Source: Planctomycetota bacterium
Lineage (GTDB): Bacteria; Planctomycetota; Phycisphaerae; UBA1845; CAIVHJ01
Length of the DNA stretch: 32,690 bases
Assembly (NCBI GenBank): GCA_022573485.1
Contig: JACZTW010000004.1
Coordinates: 1 to 32,690, forward strand
Direction: 5' to 3'
Shown here: positions 16,441 through 26,797 of the stretch, piece by piece
Layout: every line of letters starts with the position of its first letter
Position numbering within the stretch: the first letter of the stretch is position 1
Notes under the pieces: generated by a model
What the model saw: only the letters and a program-made list of their open reading frames with translations
What the model was told of the DNA's origin: nothing
Databases searched by the model: none
Made by a program: the position numbers and the translations under genes

Positions 16441-17588
16441 TCCGCTGCTCCCACGGCAAGGGGATTCTCAACGCCGATCAAAGCCCGATAGGTTCGCTCG
16501 TAGGCATTGATCATGCGCTCGAAGCTGAACGATTCGGCGACGACTTGCCGGCCTCGTTGACCCAGGGCCGCACGCCGAGGAGCGTCGGCGTGGAGATCGA
16601 TTAACTGTTCCGCCAGAGCTGTATCATCTTGGCCGTCAACGAGTAATGGCAAGCCTGTGCGTTCCTGAAGCTCCCTACAGCCTGAGGATCGCGCCGCGAT
16701 AACGGGCACGCCGCAAGCCAGCGCTTCGAGCACGGCCGTCGGCGAGCCCTCCTTGAAGCTGGGTTGTACGAACAAGTCCATAGCCGCGATGTGATCGCGC
16801 ACATTGCTCTGCCGCCCGCAGAACAGGATACGCGGCGAAACGCCTAGCTCGCGCCCCAAGGCCTCCAGTTCCGAGCGCAAAGGCCCGTCACCGACGATCA
16901 ACAAGCACGCATTGCCCGCGTGCCGACTGAACTCAGCGAAAGCGCGGATCAGGAATCTCGGGTTCTTGACCTCGCGGAGTGAACCGACCGAACCGATCAC
17001 GAAGGCATCACAGGAAATCCCCAGGGCCGCGCGCAGCGCCCGATTGTCTGCCGCCGGGTTGAAGCGATTCAAATCGACTCCGTTCGCTATCACCTCAACC
17101 CGGTCCGGAGGAAGGCGCCACTGCTCAACGACGCGCCGGGCCAAATCATGGCTGACCGTGATGAACGCATCGGTCAAGTCGCGCATACAAAAGGCCATGA
17201 TCTTTCGGCGCCGCCGTTCTATATCGAGACTCGTGGCACCGTGGAAGCTCTGGATCAACTTCGGCCTTCGCCGAGCAAACAGCTTTGCCGCCGAGCATTC
17301 AGGCCATGAACGATACGCTCTTCCGTGGATCAAATCGGGCGAGAACTCACGCGCGATGCCCGTCAAATACGCCACACTGCCTAGCAAACGTCGGGATCGA
17401 TCGGGATACAGCAAGGGGACCGCCAGCAGAGATTCGACGTTGGCGTGAACTTCCGGCGTGAGGCTGACGACGATTTGCTCGAACCCGCGCTCGCGGAGCG
17501 CCGCCACCAGCCGTGTCGTATTCATTTCAGCTCCGCCCGTGGTGAAGCTGGACAAGACGTGCATGACCCGGGGCCGCCCGGAGCACAT
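16437..17588 (-). CDS. glycosyltransferase family 4 (GT-B)
   Basis: VMHVLSSFTTGGAEMNTTRLVAAL; FVQPSFKEGSPTAVLEALACGVPVIAARSSGCRE; ATGA overlap with the upstream gene at 17588 supports this start over 17798. Confidence 0.92.
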   Translation of the reverse strand: MCSGRPRVMHVLSSFTTGGAEMNTTRLVAALRERGFEQIVVSLTPEVHANVESLLAVPLLYPDRSRRLLGSVAYLTGIAREFSPDLIHGRAYRSWPECSAAKLFARRRPKLIQSFHGATSLDIERRRRKIMAFCMRDLTDAFITVSHDLARRVVEQWRLPPDRVEVIANGVDLNRFNPAADNRALRAALGISCDAFVIGSVGSLREVKNPRFLIRAFAEFSRHAGNACLLIVGDGPLRSELEALGRELGVSPRILFCGRQSNVRDHIAAMDLFVQPSFKEGSPTAVLEALACGVPVIAARSSGCRELQERTGLPLLVDGQDDTALAEQLIDLHADAPRRAALGQRGRQVVAESFSFERMINAYERTYRALIGVENPLAVGAAE

Positions 17589-18988
17589 CACGTGTACCTC
17601 GGCTGGCTGATCAGCAAGCCCGGCTGGAGGTTCTGTTCCGCCGATGGTGATGAGGTTGAGGAAGAAGAAGACACTTCCTGCAGTCGCAGCTGGAGGCAGG
17701 CGGCGATGTTGCGCAGACAGCAACTCATGGCCATCAGCACCCACAGGCCTTCGACCCACAGCCGGCTGGTAAACGCTGCGCAGACCAGGAAGCCGCACAC
17801 CGCGACCTCGTTGGCCGTGGCCAGCAAATGGATCTCGCGCTGCTCTTGCGCCAAGTCGGGATGGCTGAGTTGCAGCGCGCGCCAGCCCCGCCCGACCCTC
17901 CGGGCCCGTTCAAAGTGATAAAACGAAGTCGCGATCACGAGGAGATACAGGAACAATCCGGGATAGCCGAGTTCGGCGAGGCACTGGAAGTACGTGCTGT
18001 GAGCGGATCGCCCGACATCAAGGTCTTCAACATAGATGGGTACGAAATTCCGAAACTGTCCGATGCCGATGCCCCATGGGTAATCCGCGGCCATCTCGAC
18101 AGCCGCCTGCCAGTAGTCGTAGCGGCGAACGATCGATGCGTCCTGGTTCGGATTCTTGAGCGTCGCCATCCGCGCCCACCAGCCTTTGTCCGTCAGTTGT
18201 GCGGCACAGGCCAGGCCGATCAGCATGCCGACCAGACACTTTATACGCAGGCCCCGCGGCAGGCGGATCAAACCCACAATGACCAGAACGATCATGCCCG
18301 GAACCGCATTGCGTGTGCGCGTCAGAATGATGGTGTTGATGGCAAAGGCCGCTGCAAGCAGAGCGAAGAATTTGGCGCGCTTCGATCGCGAACTGAAGAA
18401 CAGAAACCCCGCGATGGCTGTCATCGGCACCATATGCGCGGCCAGTCCGCTGGATTGATTGAAGTCCGCGCCGCCCAGGTAGCTCGACAGGCGCCCCGAT
18501 TCATTGCCTCCCACGCCGCTCCAGGCCTCATATCCAATGTAGATCGTCCCCGCCATCCAGGACCACAGCAGCCAGCGATACTGCCGCATCGTGCGGATAA
18601 TTCGAATGAGCAGGAACACGAAAATTGAGATGCGCATCAATTTGTCGATGCGCGCACGACCGAAACCGTCCGCGATGGGCTGCAAGCCGGACATGAACGT
18701 AAAAAGACAGTACGCCAGAAACGCCAGCATCATGACGTACATGATGGGGAACTGCTTCTCGGGCCGGTTGAAACGCTTCCAGTTGATCAGCACCCCGATG
18801 GTCGTTGTCAACGCAATCACGAAAGAGGTTCGCAGCTCCAAAGCTCGAACATTAGCGCCCCACCATTGCGCTTCCGGGTTGAGGTGGTAAACCAAGATGT
18901 ACACAAGGATGCCGTAGGTGGGGTTGAACATCGCCCCCACGCCGCCGCCAATGAACACAAACCAAAATATGATTTCTGTAAGAGACAT
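17588..18988 (-). CDS. O-antigen ligase/polymerase family membrane protein (Wzy/WaaL-like)
   Basis: Multiple TM segments; RTRNAVPGMIVLVIVGLIRL; PWGIGIGQFRNFVPIYVEDLDVGRSAHSTYFQCLAELGYPGLFLYLLVI. Confidence 0.9.
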   Translation of the reverse strand: MSLTEIIFWFVFIGGGVGAMFNPTYGILVYILVYHLNPEAQWWGANVRALELRTSFVIALTTTIGVLINWKRFNRPEKQFPIMYVMMLAFLAYCLFTFMSGLQPIADGFGRARIDKLMRISIFVFLLIRIIRTMRQYRWLLWSWMAGTIYIGYEAWSGVGGNESGRLSSYLGGADFNQSSGLAAHMVPMTAIAGFLFFSSRSKRAKFFALLAAAFAINTIILTRTRNAVPGMIVLVIVGLIRLPRGLRIKCLVGMLIGLACAAQLTDKGWWARMATLKNPNQDASIVRRYDYWQAAVEMAADYPWGIGIGQFRNFVPIYVEDLDVGRSAHSTYFQCLAELGYPGLFLYLLVIATSFYHFERARRVGRGWRALQLSHPDLAQEQREIHLLATANEVAVCGFLVCAAFTSRLWVEGLWVLMAMSCCLRNIAACLQLRLQEVSSSSSTSSPSAEQNLQPGLLISQPRYT

Positions 18989-19017
18989 TTTTGCTGATCA
19001 ACCTGCCGCGGCGGGCT

Positions 19018-20154
19018 TCAGATAACGGACGCCTCATGCGATACAGCAGCGTGCAGCCCGAGATAGCGCGCCAGCGCCTCCTCGCCCTGTGTCACACTGA
19101 TCATGTCCATACAGTTGGGCGAATAGTCACAATGCCGCTTGTAGCACGGGGCACAGCCGATCTTGGCGACCAATCGTACTCCGCGGCCATAGAGGTCAAT
19201 TTCCTGCGGGCACGTCGGACCGAACAGAACCACGACCGGCACGCGTAGGGCGATCGCGACATGCATGGCCGTCGTGTCGCCGGTCAGGATCGCGCTGCAG
19301 CGATGAACCAGCGCTGCGAACTCCAGCTCGCTGTGCCGGCAGCCGGGGTGAATCACCTGCGGTCCGGTTTGCTGAGCAATCCAATCGTTTTTTTCGACTT
19401 CCTCCGGTCCGCCCAGGAGCATCACCCGGCAGTCGCCGCGCCCGAGCAAGTTCTTCGTCAGGGTCACGAATTTCTCCGCAGGCCAGGTCTTGTTGGCGAA
19501 CGTCGAACCGGCGCCGGTGTTCAGGCCGACCAGTTCTTCGTTCTCGCGAACGCCGGCGCGCCGCAACACTTCGCGGGCATGGTCTTCATCCGCCGCAGAA
19601 GGAAACAAAGAGTAGCGCTCCCCATCGTACGGCAGACCCAGCGCCTCATAGATCAGGCGCTGGTAGCTGCTCTGATTGTCTTCGAACTTCAAGTGATCGC
19701 TCAATCCCAGAGCGAAGTAGTAATGCGCCTCTTCGTTAAGAGGACAGATCGTGCCGTGCGAACTCAGGCCGATGCCGCGCTTGTCCTCGGCATTGACTTG
19801 CATCGCCAAAGCGGCCGGCCCGGGCTCTTTGTCCAGATTGATGACCAAATCAAACTTCTCGCACTGCAAACGGCACAGGGTCTCGGCGCCGTATTCCAGC
19901 CGGCGATCAATGAGGGGATTGCCGGCCAACATACGACAGCCGTCGGCCCGGCTGACCCACGTGATGTGGCTCGTCGGAAAAGCGTTCTTCAGACCGGGCA
20001 GCAGGGCTTCGGTGCGAATGACGTCCCCGAGCGCCGCCAGCTTGATCAGCAAAATCCGATGACCCATCGGCTCGTAATACTGACACTCGCCCTGGCAACC
20101 TTTCCGGCAAGGCCGATCGCCGAGGTAGTGCCGGCAATCGAGCTTCAGCTTCAT
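19018..20154 (-). CDS. glycosyltransferase family 9 (heptosyltransferase-like) with two Cys-rich motifs
   Basis: RILLIKLAALGDVIRTEALLPGLKNAFPTSHITWVS; NTGAGSTFANKTWPAEKFVTLT; LTGDTTAMHVAIALRVPVVVLFGPTCPQE; N-terminal CX8CX3CX3C and C-terminal CX2CX4CX5C (ORF track extends to 20217). Confidence 0.9.
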   Translation of the reverse strand: MKLKLDCRHYLGDRPCRKGCQGECQYYEPMGHRILLIKLAALGDVIRTEALLPGLKNAFPTSHITWVSRADGCRMLAGNPLIDRRLEYGAETLCRLQCEKFDLVINLDKEPGPAALAMQVNAEDKRGIGLSSHGTICPLNEEAHYYFALGLSDHLKFEDNQSSYQRLIYEALGLPYDGERYSLFPSAADEDHAREVLRRAGVRENEELVGLNTGAGSTFANKTWPAEKFVTLTKNLLGRGDCRVMLLGGPEEVEKNDWIAQQTGPQVIHPGCRHSELEFAALVHRCSAILTGDTTAMHVAIALRVPVVVLFGPTCPQEIDLYGRGVRLVAKIGCAPCYKRHCDYSPNCMDMISVTQGEEALARYLGLHAAVSHEASVI

Positions 20155-20226
20155 GCGGGTCCGCGGACCGCCGGAATCTCTGTCAATGTCGCTGGATGGA
20201 TCCAATGGGGCTCCCATGTGCCGATG

Positions 20227-21354
20227 TCATAAACACTTCTCGAAAATCCGGCATATCGTTTCCGCGGTGCCTTCCCACGTAAACTGTTGCACACGCTCCC
20301 GGCCTCGCCGCACCAGCAGATCGCGCAGATCTGCGTCACGAAGAAGCCGGGTCATTCCTTCCGCGATACTGCGGCAATCGCTCGGATCGCAATAGACCGC
20401 CGCTTCACCCGCCACTTCCGGCATGCTGCTGACGTTCGATGTCAAAACCGCCGTCTCGCAGCGGAAGGCGTCGAGAATCGGCAGCCCGAAGCCTTCATAG
20501 AGGCTGCAAAAAGCCAGTGCGTCCGCGCCGCTGAGCAATGGCGCGATGTCTTCTTCGGGTGCAAATCCGAAAACGGCGCAGTTTTCGGCGATTCCCAATT
20601 CGCCGATCAGTTCGGTCAGTCCGCCTCGTTGCGCGATCGGCTCCACGCCGATCAATACGAATTGCACGGCGCGGCGCACTTCGGCAGGCAATCGTGCGAA
20701 CCCTCGGATCATGCCCTCGGCATTCTTGCGCCGAGAGCGTCCGGAAAAAGCCAGCAAATAGCGGCCTGTGATGTTGTATCGGGCCCTTATCCGCGCCAAT
20801 TCAGCTTCATCGCGGACCGGGGTGCAGGCGGAATCAGCCGCCCACGTGATCACATCGATCCGGTCCGGATTCCCGCCCAGGTCCGATATCAAATCCTGTT
20901 TCGTGCTCTCCGAGACGGCGATAACACGTTCCGAACGTGCCAGGCAGCGGCGTACCCTGTTGCGGAACCGCTGGGCCTCCCCGTTCATCGCCGGGTCTGG
21001 TAACTTCAAGGGGATCAAATCGTGAATGGTCGAGACCACGCGTGTCGCGCGAAACCGTGGACAGGAGTTGGCGGGGCAGTGCAGCAGATCGACGCCGTCG
21101 CGACAGACAGCGGCGGGAAGGCGCAAATGCTCCCACAGATTCCAGCGATCGCCGCGGATGTCAATCGCCGCACTCGAAACATTGGCGTATTCGGCGAACG
21201 GATCGGCACCCTCGAAACCGCGATGGTACAGCACGAAGCGCCACTCCGGCCGGAGCCGCACCATCACGCGGTAGGCGTCCAGCAGGTTCTTACCGGTCCC
21301 GCGCCGCGACCTCGCATAGATCGATCGTGCATCCAACCCAATGGTGACAGCCAT
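20227..21354 (-). CDS. glycosyltransferase family 4 (GT-B)
   Basis: IGLDARSIYARSRRGTGKNLLDAYR; STIHDLIPLKLPD; FCSLYEGFGLPILDAFRCETAVLTSNVSSMPEVAGEAAVYCDP. Confidence 0.93.
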   Translation of the reverse strand: MAVTIGLDARSIYARSRRGTGKNLLDAYRVMVRLRPEWRFVLYHRGFEGADPFAEYANVSSAAIDIRGDRWNLWEHLRLPAAVCRDGVDLLHCPANSCPRFRATRVVSTIHDLIPLKLPDPAMNGEAQRFRNRVRRCLARSERVIAVSESTKQDLISDLGGNPDRIDVITWAADSACTPVRDEAELARIRARYNITGRYLLAFSGRSRRKNAEGMIRGFARLPAEVRRAVQFVLIGVEPIAQRGGLTELIGELGIAENCAVFGFAPEEDIAPLLSGADALAFCSLYEGFGLPILDAFRCETAVLTSNVSSMPEVAGEAAVYCDPSDCRSIAEGMTRLLRDADLRDLLVRRGRERVQQFTWEGTAETICRIFEKCL

Positions 21355-21383
21355 AGATTCCGTTCCGTGTCATCCTCACGAAC

Positions 21384-21468
21384 GAGCCGTGGGCTTTAGC
21401 CCGCGCGGCCGCTCAAAAGGTGCGACGTTCTCACTACTCGTAGCTCCGCGCGGGCTAAAGCCCGATGC

Positions 21469-21470
<2 letters not shown>
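21384..21470. repeat. palindromic intra-operon element with 18 bp perfect inverted arms
   Basis: GGGCTTTAGCCCGCGCGG (21391-21408) / CCGCGCGGGCTAAAGCCC (21446-21463); outer GAGC/GCTC also match. Confidence 0.88.
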
Positions 21471-22686
<1,216 letters not shown>

Positions 22687-22689
22687 CCG

Positions 22690-23376
22690 CTAAGATCGAT
22701 CGTGATCCTGCCCGATGATCAAAATGTCTTTACTCAGATTCTCCGCCGACAGAACGACTTGCGCGTCATGCTGCACGACCAACCCTGCGCCGACGAGCGC
22801 CTCGCTATATTCAGCAAGGCTGCGAAACGCGACGTGCGCGGCGGTGTCGGCTGCCTGGCCCGGCTGCCTCAATGTTTCGAGAATCACGATGATGCCCTCG
22901 GGGGCCAAGTGCTCCGCGAAATGACGCAACACCCGGCGCCAATCCGCCGGATCGGCGACCGCCACCAAGACGTTCAACGTGATAATCACATCGAAGCGTT
23001 GCGAAAGATCCAACTGCGTCAAGTCCGCCACGCGAAAGATCGGCTCCGGATAGCGCTGCTGAGCGCGCTGCACAGCCTCCTCGCAGAAGTCCGTACCGGT
23101 CGCGTCGAAACCGAGCTTGCGGGCCATCTCCGTGAAGTGGCCCACGCCGCAACCGGCGTCCAGCAGCGTCTTGCCCGCAAACGGTGCAGCATGCCTTTGG
23201 AGCACGTCGGTGAGCGCGGCCATGATTTCGAGGGCACTGTTGTAGTTCACTTCATCCGTCCACCGCCGATCCCCGCCGGCCACCCAGCCGTCGGGATCGT
23301 CCGCGAACCGCTTGCGCCAGTAAGTCTTCGCATCGGTTCGACGATTCCTGAATCTGTTGCGCACCCATTGGATCAT
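22690..23376 (-). CDS. class I SAM-dependent methyltransferase (proposed start MIQWVRNRF at 23376)
   Basis: KTLLDAGCGVGHFTEMARKLGFDATGTDFCEEAVQRAQ; the upstream extension to 23502 is translated repeat sequence. Confidence 0.88.
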   Translation of the reverse strand: MIQWVRNRFRNRRTDAKTYWRKRFADDPDGWVAGGDRRWTDEVNYNSALEIMAALTDVLQRHAAPFAGKTLLDAGCGVGHFTEMARKLGFDATGTDFCEEAVQRAQQRYPEPIFRVADLTQLDLSQRFDVIITLNVLVAVADPADWRRVLRHFAEHLAPEGIIVILETLRQPGQAADTAAHVAFRSLAEYSEALVGAGLVVQHDAQVVLSAENLSKDILIIGQDHDRS

Positions 23377-23433
23377 GCAGTGTGCTCCGCAGGTTGCGTT
23401 CCGGCCACGGGTAGAACGCACATGTTCCCGCAT

Positions 23434-23489
23434 CTGCCAAACGACGAAGTCAATGCGAGAGGGTCCACCTGTGGCTTGCCGTTTAGCAG
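23434..23489. repeat. CGTTTRGCAG-bounded repeat, copy 2
   Basis: CTGCCAAACG ... GTCAATGCGAGAGGGTCCACCTGTGGCTTGCCGTTTAGCAG; near-identical core at 24509-24575. Confidence 0.82.
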
Positions 23490-23553
23490 CGTTCGCAAAC
23501 ACGATTGAATCTTGCCTATCGGTTTCACGGACAATACCGACCTTTAGGTATTA

Positions 23554-24357
23554 CTAGATATACTCCGCAAACTTCGGCTCCGTCCGATGGAACCACGCCC
23601 ACCCGCCAAAGAACAGCACGACGGCGACGGCCGCCGCATAGAGCAATCCGCCGTCGAGCGGCACCTGGCCGTGAACGATGCACTGGCGGTAAGCGACGAT
23701 GATGGGCGTCATGGGGTTCAGGTTGATGAGCAGGTTGTACAGCGGCTTGCTGCTCTCCAGCGGATAAATCACGCTGGTGACGAACATCCACAGGTAGATC
23801 CCAACCGAAAATACGAAGCGCACGTCGCGATAGAACAGATTGCCCATGGCCAGCAGGAACCCCAGCCCGATGGTGAAGAGGATTTGAATCAGCACAATGA
23901 CCGGCACCATCAAAACAGAGGCGTGCAGCGAGAAGCTCCACTCGGTGAAGAAGTGGAAGTAACCGATGATCCCGATCAGCAGCGTCGAGGCGATTGCAAA
24001 GTCGAAGGCGCTGCTGGCGATACAGGCGAGGGGGAACGCTTCCCGCGGGCAGTACACCTTCGTCACCAGCGTCTGGTTGGCCACCAGGCTGTTGACCGCG
24101 CCGGTCAAACTGGCGGAAAAGAAGGTCCACGGCAGCAATCCAATGTAGGCAAACACGGCGTAAGGCATCCCGCCCAGGTCGAGTTGGCCGCTAAATTTCA
24201 ATGCTTTGGTGAACACGAAGGTGAAGATCAGCATCATCGACAGCGGTACGAACAGCGCCCACAGCACACCCAGAAAAGATTGCTTATAGCGCACGCGGAT
24301 TTCGCGCAGCGTCAGGCTGTAGAGCAGTTCCCGATATTTGATCAACTCTGCGAACAT
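23554..24357 (-). CDS. wzm: polysaccharide ABC transporter permease (ABC-2 family, Wzm-type)
   Basis: LIKYRELLYSLTLREIRVRYKQSFLGVLWALFVPLSMMLIFTFVFTKAL; six TM-like segments; LNPMTPIIVAYRQCIVHG. Confidence 0.94.
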   Translation of the reverse strand: MFAELIKYRELLYSLTLREIRVRYKQSFLGVLWALFVPLSMMLIFTFVFTKALKFSGQLDLGGMPYAVFAYIGLLPWTFFSASLTGAVNSLVANQTLVTKVYCPREAFPLACIASSAFDFAIASTLLIGIIGYFHFFTEWSFSLHASVLMVPVIVLIQILFTIGLGFLLAMGNLFYRDVRFVFSVGIYLWMFVTSVIYPLESSKPLYNLLINLNPMTPIIVAYRQCIVHGQVPLDGGLLYAAAVAVVLFFGGWAWFHRTEPKFAEYI

Positions 24358-24508
24358 AACTCAGTACGAATTCCTCCCCGAGCAATCGTGGCCTGTGTAC
24401 GTTGCAGGTATGTCGGCGGAAGCATTGGTGCGGGTAAGTTATTACCGGGCCTGCGCGACTGCGTCGAGCGTCCCATAAAGCACCCGAACCCGTCCTGTCG
24501 AGCGGCAT

Positions 24509-24575
24509 CTGCTAAATCCCGGCGCGCCGGGAAAGTCAATGCGAGAGGCCCAACCCGTGGCTTGCCGTTTGGCAG
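24509..24575. repeat. CGTTTRGCAG-bounded repeat, copy 3, with internal CCCGGCGCGCCGGG palindrome
   Basis: CTGCTAAATCCCGGCGCGCCGGGAAAGTCAATGCGAGAGGCCCAACCCGTGGCTTGCCGTTTGGCAG. Confidence 0.82.
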
Positions 24576-24717
24576 CTCGCGCGAAGTGGAAACGATTCAC
24601 GGATGACAGACCACATTCACGAAGACGTGGACCCAAACCCCATTACCGGACCTGCCGCGCGGAACGCTCGATAGGTTGAGATGCCGCCGATATCGGACGA
24701 TAGAACACTCGACTGTC

Positions 24718-25722
24718 ATGACGCGCACCAAGACTCCATTACCTATTCCCGCGCCCGTCTCGACCGCGAGGTCGCTGACGATCATCATCCCTGCGCTGAA
24801 CGAGGAAGCGACCATCGCCGATGTCGTGCAACGCGTGCCCCGCGAGATCGAAGGCATCGCCGGCATTGAAATCATCGTCATCGACGACGGCTCGACCGAT
24901 CGCACCGCGGAGCTGGCCCGACAGGCCGGTGCGGAGGTGGTCTCACATACAGTCAATCGCGGCGTGGGCGCCGCCTTCGCCACGGGCGTGCGGACGGCCC
25001 TCGAACACGAAGCGGAGATTGTGGTCAACATGGACGGCGACGGGCAGTTCGACCCGGCGGACATCCCCAAACTGCTCGAACCGATCCTGTTCGCCGGCGC
25101 CGATTTCGTCAGTTGCACACGCTTTGCGAATCCTGAGTTCATGCCGGAAATGCCCGCCATCAAGAAATGGGGCAACGCGGTCATGACCCGCCTGATCAAC
25201 CGCCTGGCCTGGGGATCGAACTTCACCGACGTATCCTGCGGCTTCCGGGCCTACACACGCGACACCCTTCTGCGGTTGAATTTGATGGCCGACTACACTT
25301 ACACGCAGGAGACGTTCCTCAACCTGGCCGCACAGCGGATCAACATGGCCGAGGTGCCGCTTCAGATTCTCGGCACACGCCCGCACGGCAAGTCGCGCGT
25401 GGCCGGCAGCATTACCAAGTATGTCCTGCATACCGTGCCCATCATCTTCCGCACGCTGCGCGACCTCCGCCCGCTGCTGTTCTTTGGCGGCATCGCGCTG
25501 GCGGTGCTGGCAATCGGGTTGGCGCTGGGCGGGTTCGTTTTCTGGCACTGGTTCGAAACCGGCTACACCACGCCTTACCGATCGGTGCTGATGGGCAGTG
25601 CGGTATGCATTGTGCTGGGGTTCCTGTTGGGTGTGCTGGCGTTGATCGCGGACATGATGAAACGCCAAAGCCATCTTCTGGAAGAATTACTCTATCTCGG
25701 CCGCAAGCGTGGGATGAAGTGA
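24718..25722 (+). CDS. glycosyltransferase family 2 (DPM1/DPG-synthase-like) with C-terminal TM segments
   Basis: LTIIIPALNEEATIADVVQRVP; IIVIDDGSTDRTAELARQAGAEVVSHTVNRGVGAAFATGV; VNMDGDGQFDPADIPKLL; two C-terminal hydrophobic helices. Confidence 0.94.
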   Translation: MTRTKTPLPIPAPVSTARSLTIIIPALNEEATIADVVQRVPREIEGIAGIEIIVIDDGSTDRTAELARQAGAEVVSHTVNRGVGAAFATGVRTALEHEAEIVVNMDGDGQFDPADIPKLLEPILFAGADFVSCTRFANPEFMPEMPAIKKWGNAVMTRLINRLAWGSNFTDVSCGFRAYTRDTLLRLNLMADYTYTQETFLNLAAQRINMAEVPLQILGTRPHGKSRVAGSITKYVLHTVPIIFRTLRDLRPLLFFGGIALAVLAIGLALGGFVFWHWFETGYTTPYRSVLMGSAVCIVLGFLLGVLALIADMMKRQSHLLEELLYLGRKRGMK

Positions 25723-25789
25723 TACGGCGTGCGAAATCAATTGCCTTTCCTCCCGGATTGCTACGCAACCAATCATCGAGCGTGAAACC

Positions 25790-26773
25790 ATGAGTGAGCA
25801 GACCTCGTGCAAGACCCGATGGCTGGGAGACGCCCGCTTGGTGCTGGGAATTGGGGTGGCCGTGCTGGCCTTTGCCCTCATCGGCCGCGAAGCTTATGCG
25901 CAGCTCGATTCTATCCGTGCGATCCAATGGCGCTTCGGGTGGCTCACCGCGCTGGCCCTGATTTGCATCATGCTCGGACAATGTGCAGTGGGCAGCATCA
26001 CGTTCGTGAGCCTCAAATCCCTTGGTGCGAAACCCTCCTGGGGCGCGGTTGTGAACATCCATTTGGTTTCGCAAGCCGTGAAGTACCTGCCCGCCGGGGG
26101 ATTCTTCAATGTCGCTGCTCAGACGTTGGCGCTTGGCCGCGTGCGGAGCGTGGGCGCAGGCAGAGCGGCCAGGGCCATCGGAATAATGATGATTACTTTG
26201 TGCGCCGCGTCGGGTGCCTGGGCGGGCCTGGGATTGTGGCTCGATCGGTCGCAACCAACGTGGGCCATCGTCGTCGGTCTCGGAGCTGTGCTGCTCTGCC
26301 TGGTGAGTATCCGATCGCATCGAGTAGGGAGCCGGCTGATTCGCCGAGCCGAGCACCGCAGAGGGTCGGAGGCCTGTTCTCCGGAAAACGCAGCGACGCC
26401 ATCCCCCCAGGCCGCCGCGAAGATGGCCCTGCTGGGCTTGGCAGCCTTCGGTCTGTTCGGAATGTCTTTGGTGCTGATCACTGCCCAACTCACGGTCATA
26501 TCGCCGGACCTGGCCTTCCGCATGGTGGGCGTCATGGCGGCGAGTTGGCTGCTGGGGTTCGTCAGCTTCGTGGTGCCGGCGGGAATCGGCGTGCGCGATG
26601 CCGCCATGATGGCGTTGTTGCTACCGATCCTGGGTCAGCCGTGGGCGGTGGTCGTGCCGGTGCTCTCGCGGGTGCTGTGGGTGCTCGCCGATCTGTGCAA
26701 CCTGCTGTTCTGTCTTGTTCTCGTGCGTCGCCGGATTCCGCAGCCCAGCCCGGTCGATGCCGTTGCGCGCTAA
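25790..26773 (+). CDS. lysylphosphatidylglycerol synthase TM/UPF0104 family membrane protein (possible flippase)
   Basis: Multi-TM; VNIHLVSQAVKYLPAGGFFNVAAQTLAL; LLGFVSFVVPAGIGVRDAAMMALL pattern. Confidence 0.82.
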   Translation: MSEQTSCKTRWLGDARLVLGIGVAVLAFALIGREAYAQLDSIRAIQWRFGWLTALALICIMLGQCAVGSITFVSLKSLGAKPSWGAVVNIHLVSQAVKYLPAGGFFNVAAQTLALGRVRSVGAGRAARAIGIMMITLCAASGAWAGLGLWLDRSQPTWAIVVGLGAVLLCLVSIRSHRVGSRLIRRAEHRRGSEACSPENAATPSPQAAAKMALLGLAAFGLFGMSLVLITAQLTVISPDLAFRMVGVMAASWLLGFVSFVVPAGIGVRDAAMMALLLPILGQPWAVVVPVLSRVLWVLADLCNLLFCLVLVRRRIPQPSPVDAVAR

Positions 26774-26797
26774 ACTGCGATACAGGGATGTGTTGAA

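Noticed and set aside
23587-24606. 339 aa plus-strand ORF
   Set aside because: Antisense to the wzm-like permease; composition artefact, C-terminus is repeat translation (NARGPTRGLPFGSS).
25442-26488. 348 aa minus-strand ORF
   Set aside because: Antisense to GT2 and UPF0104-like genes with good hydrophobic and motif structure.
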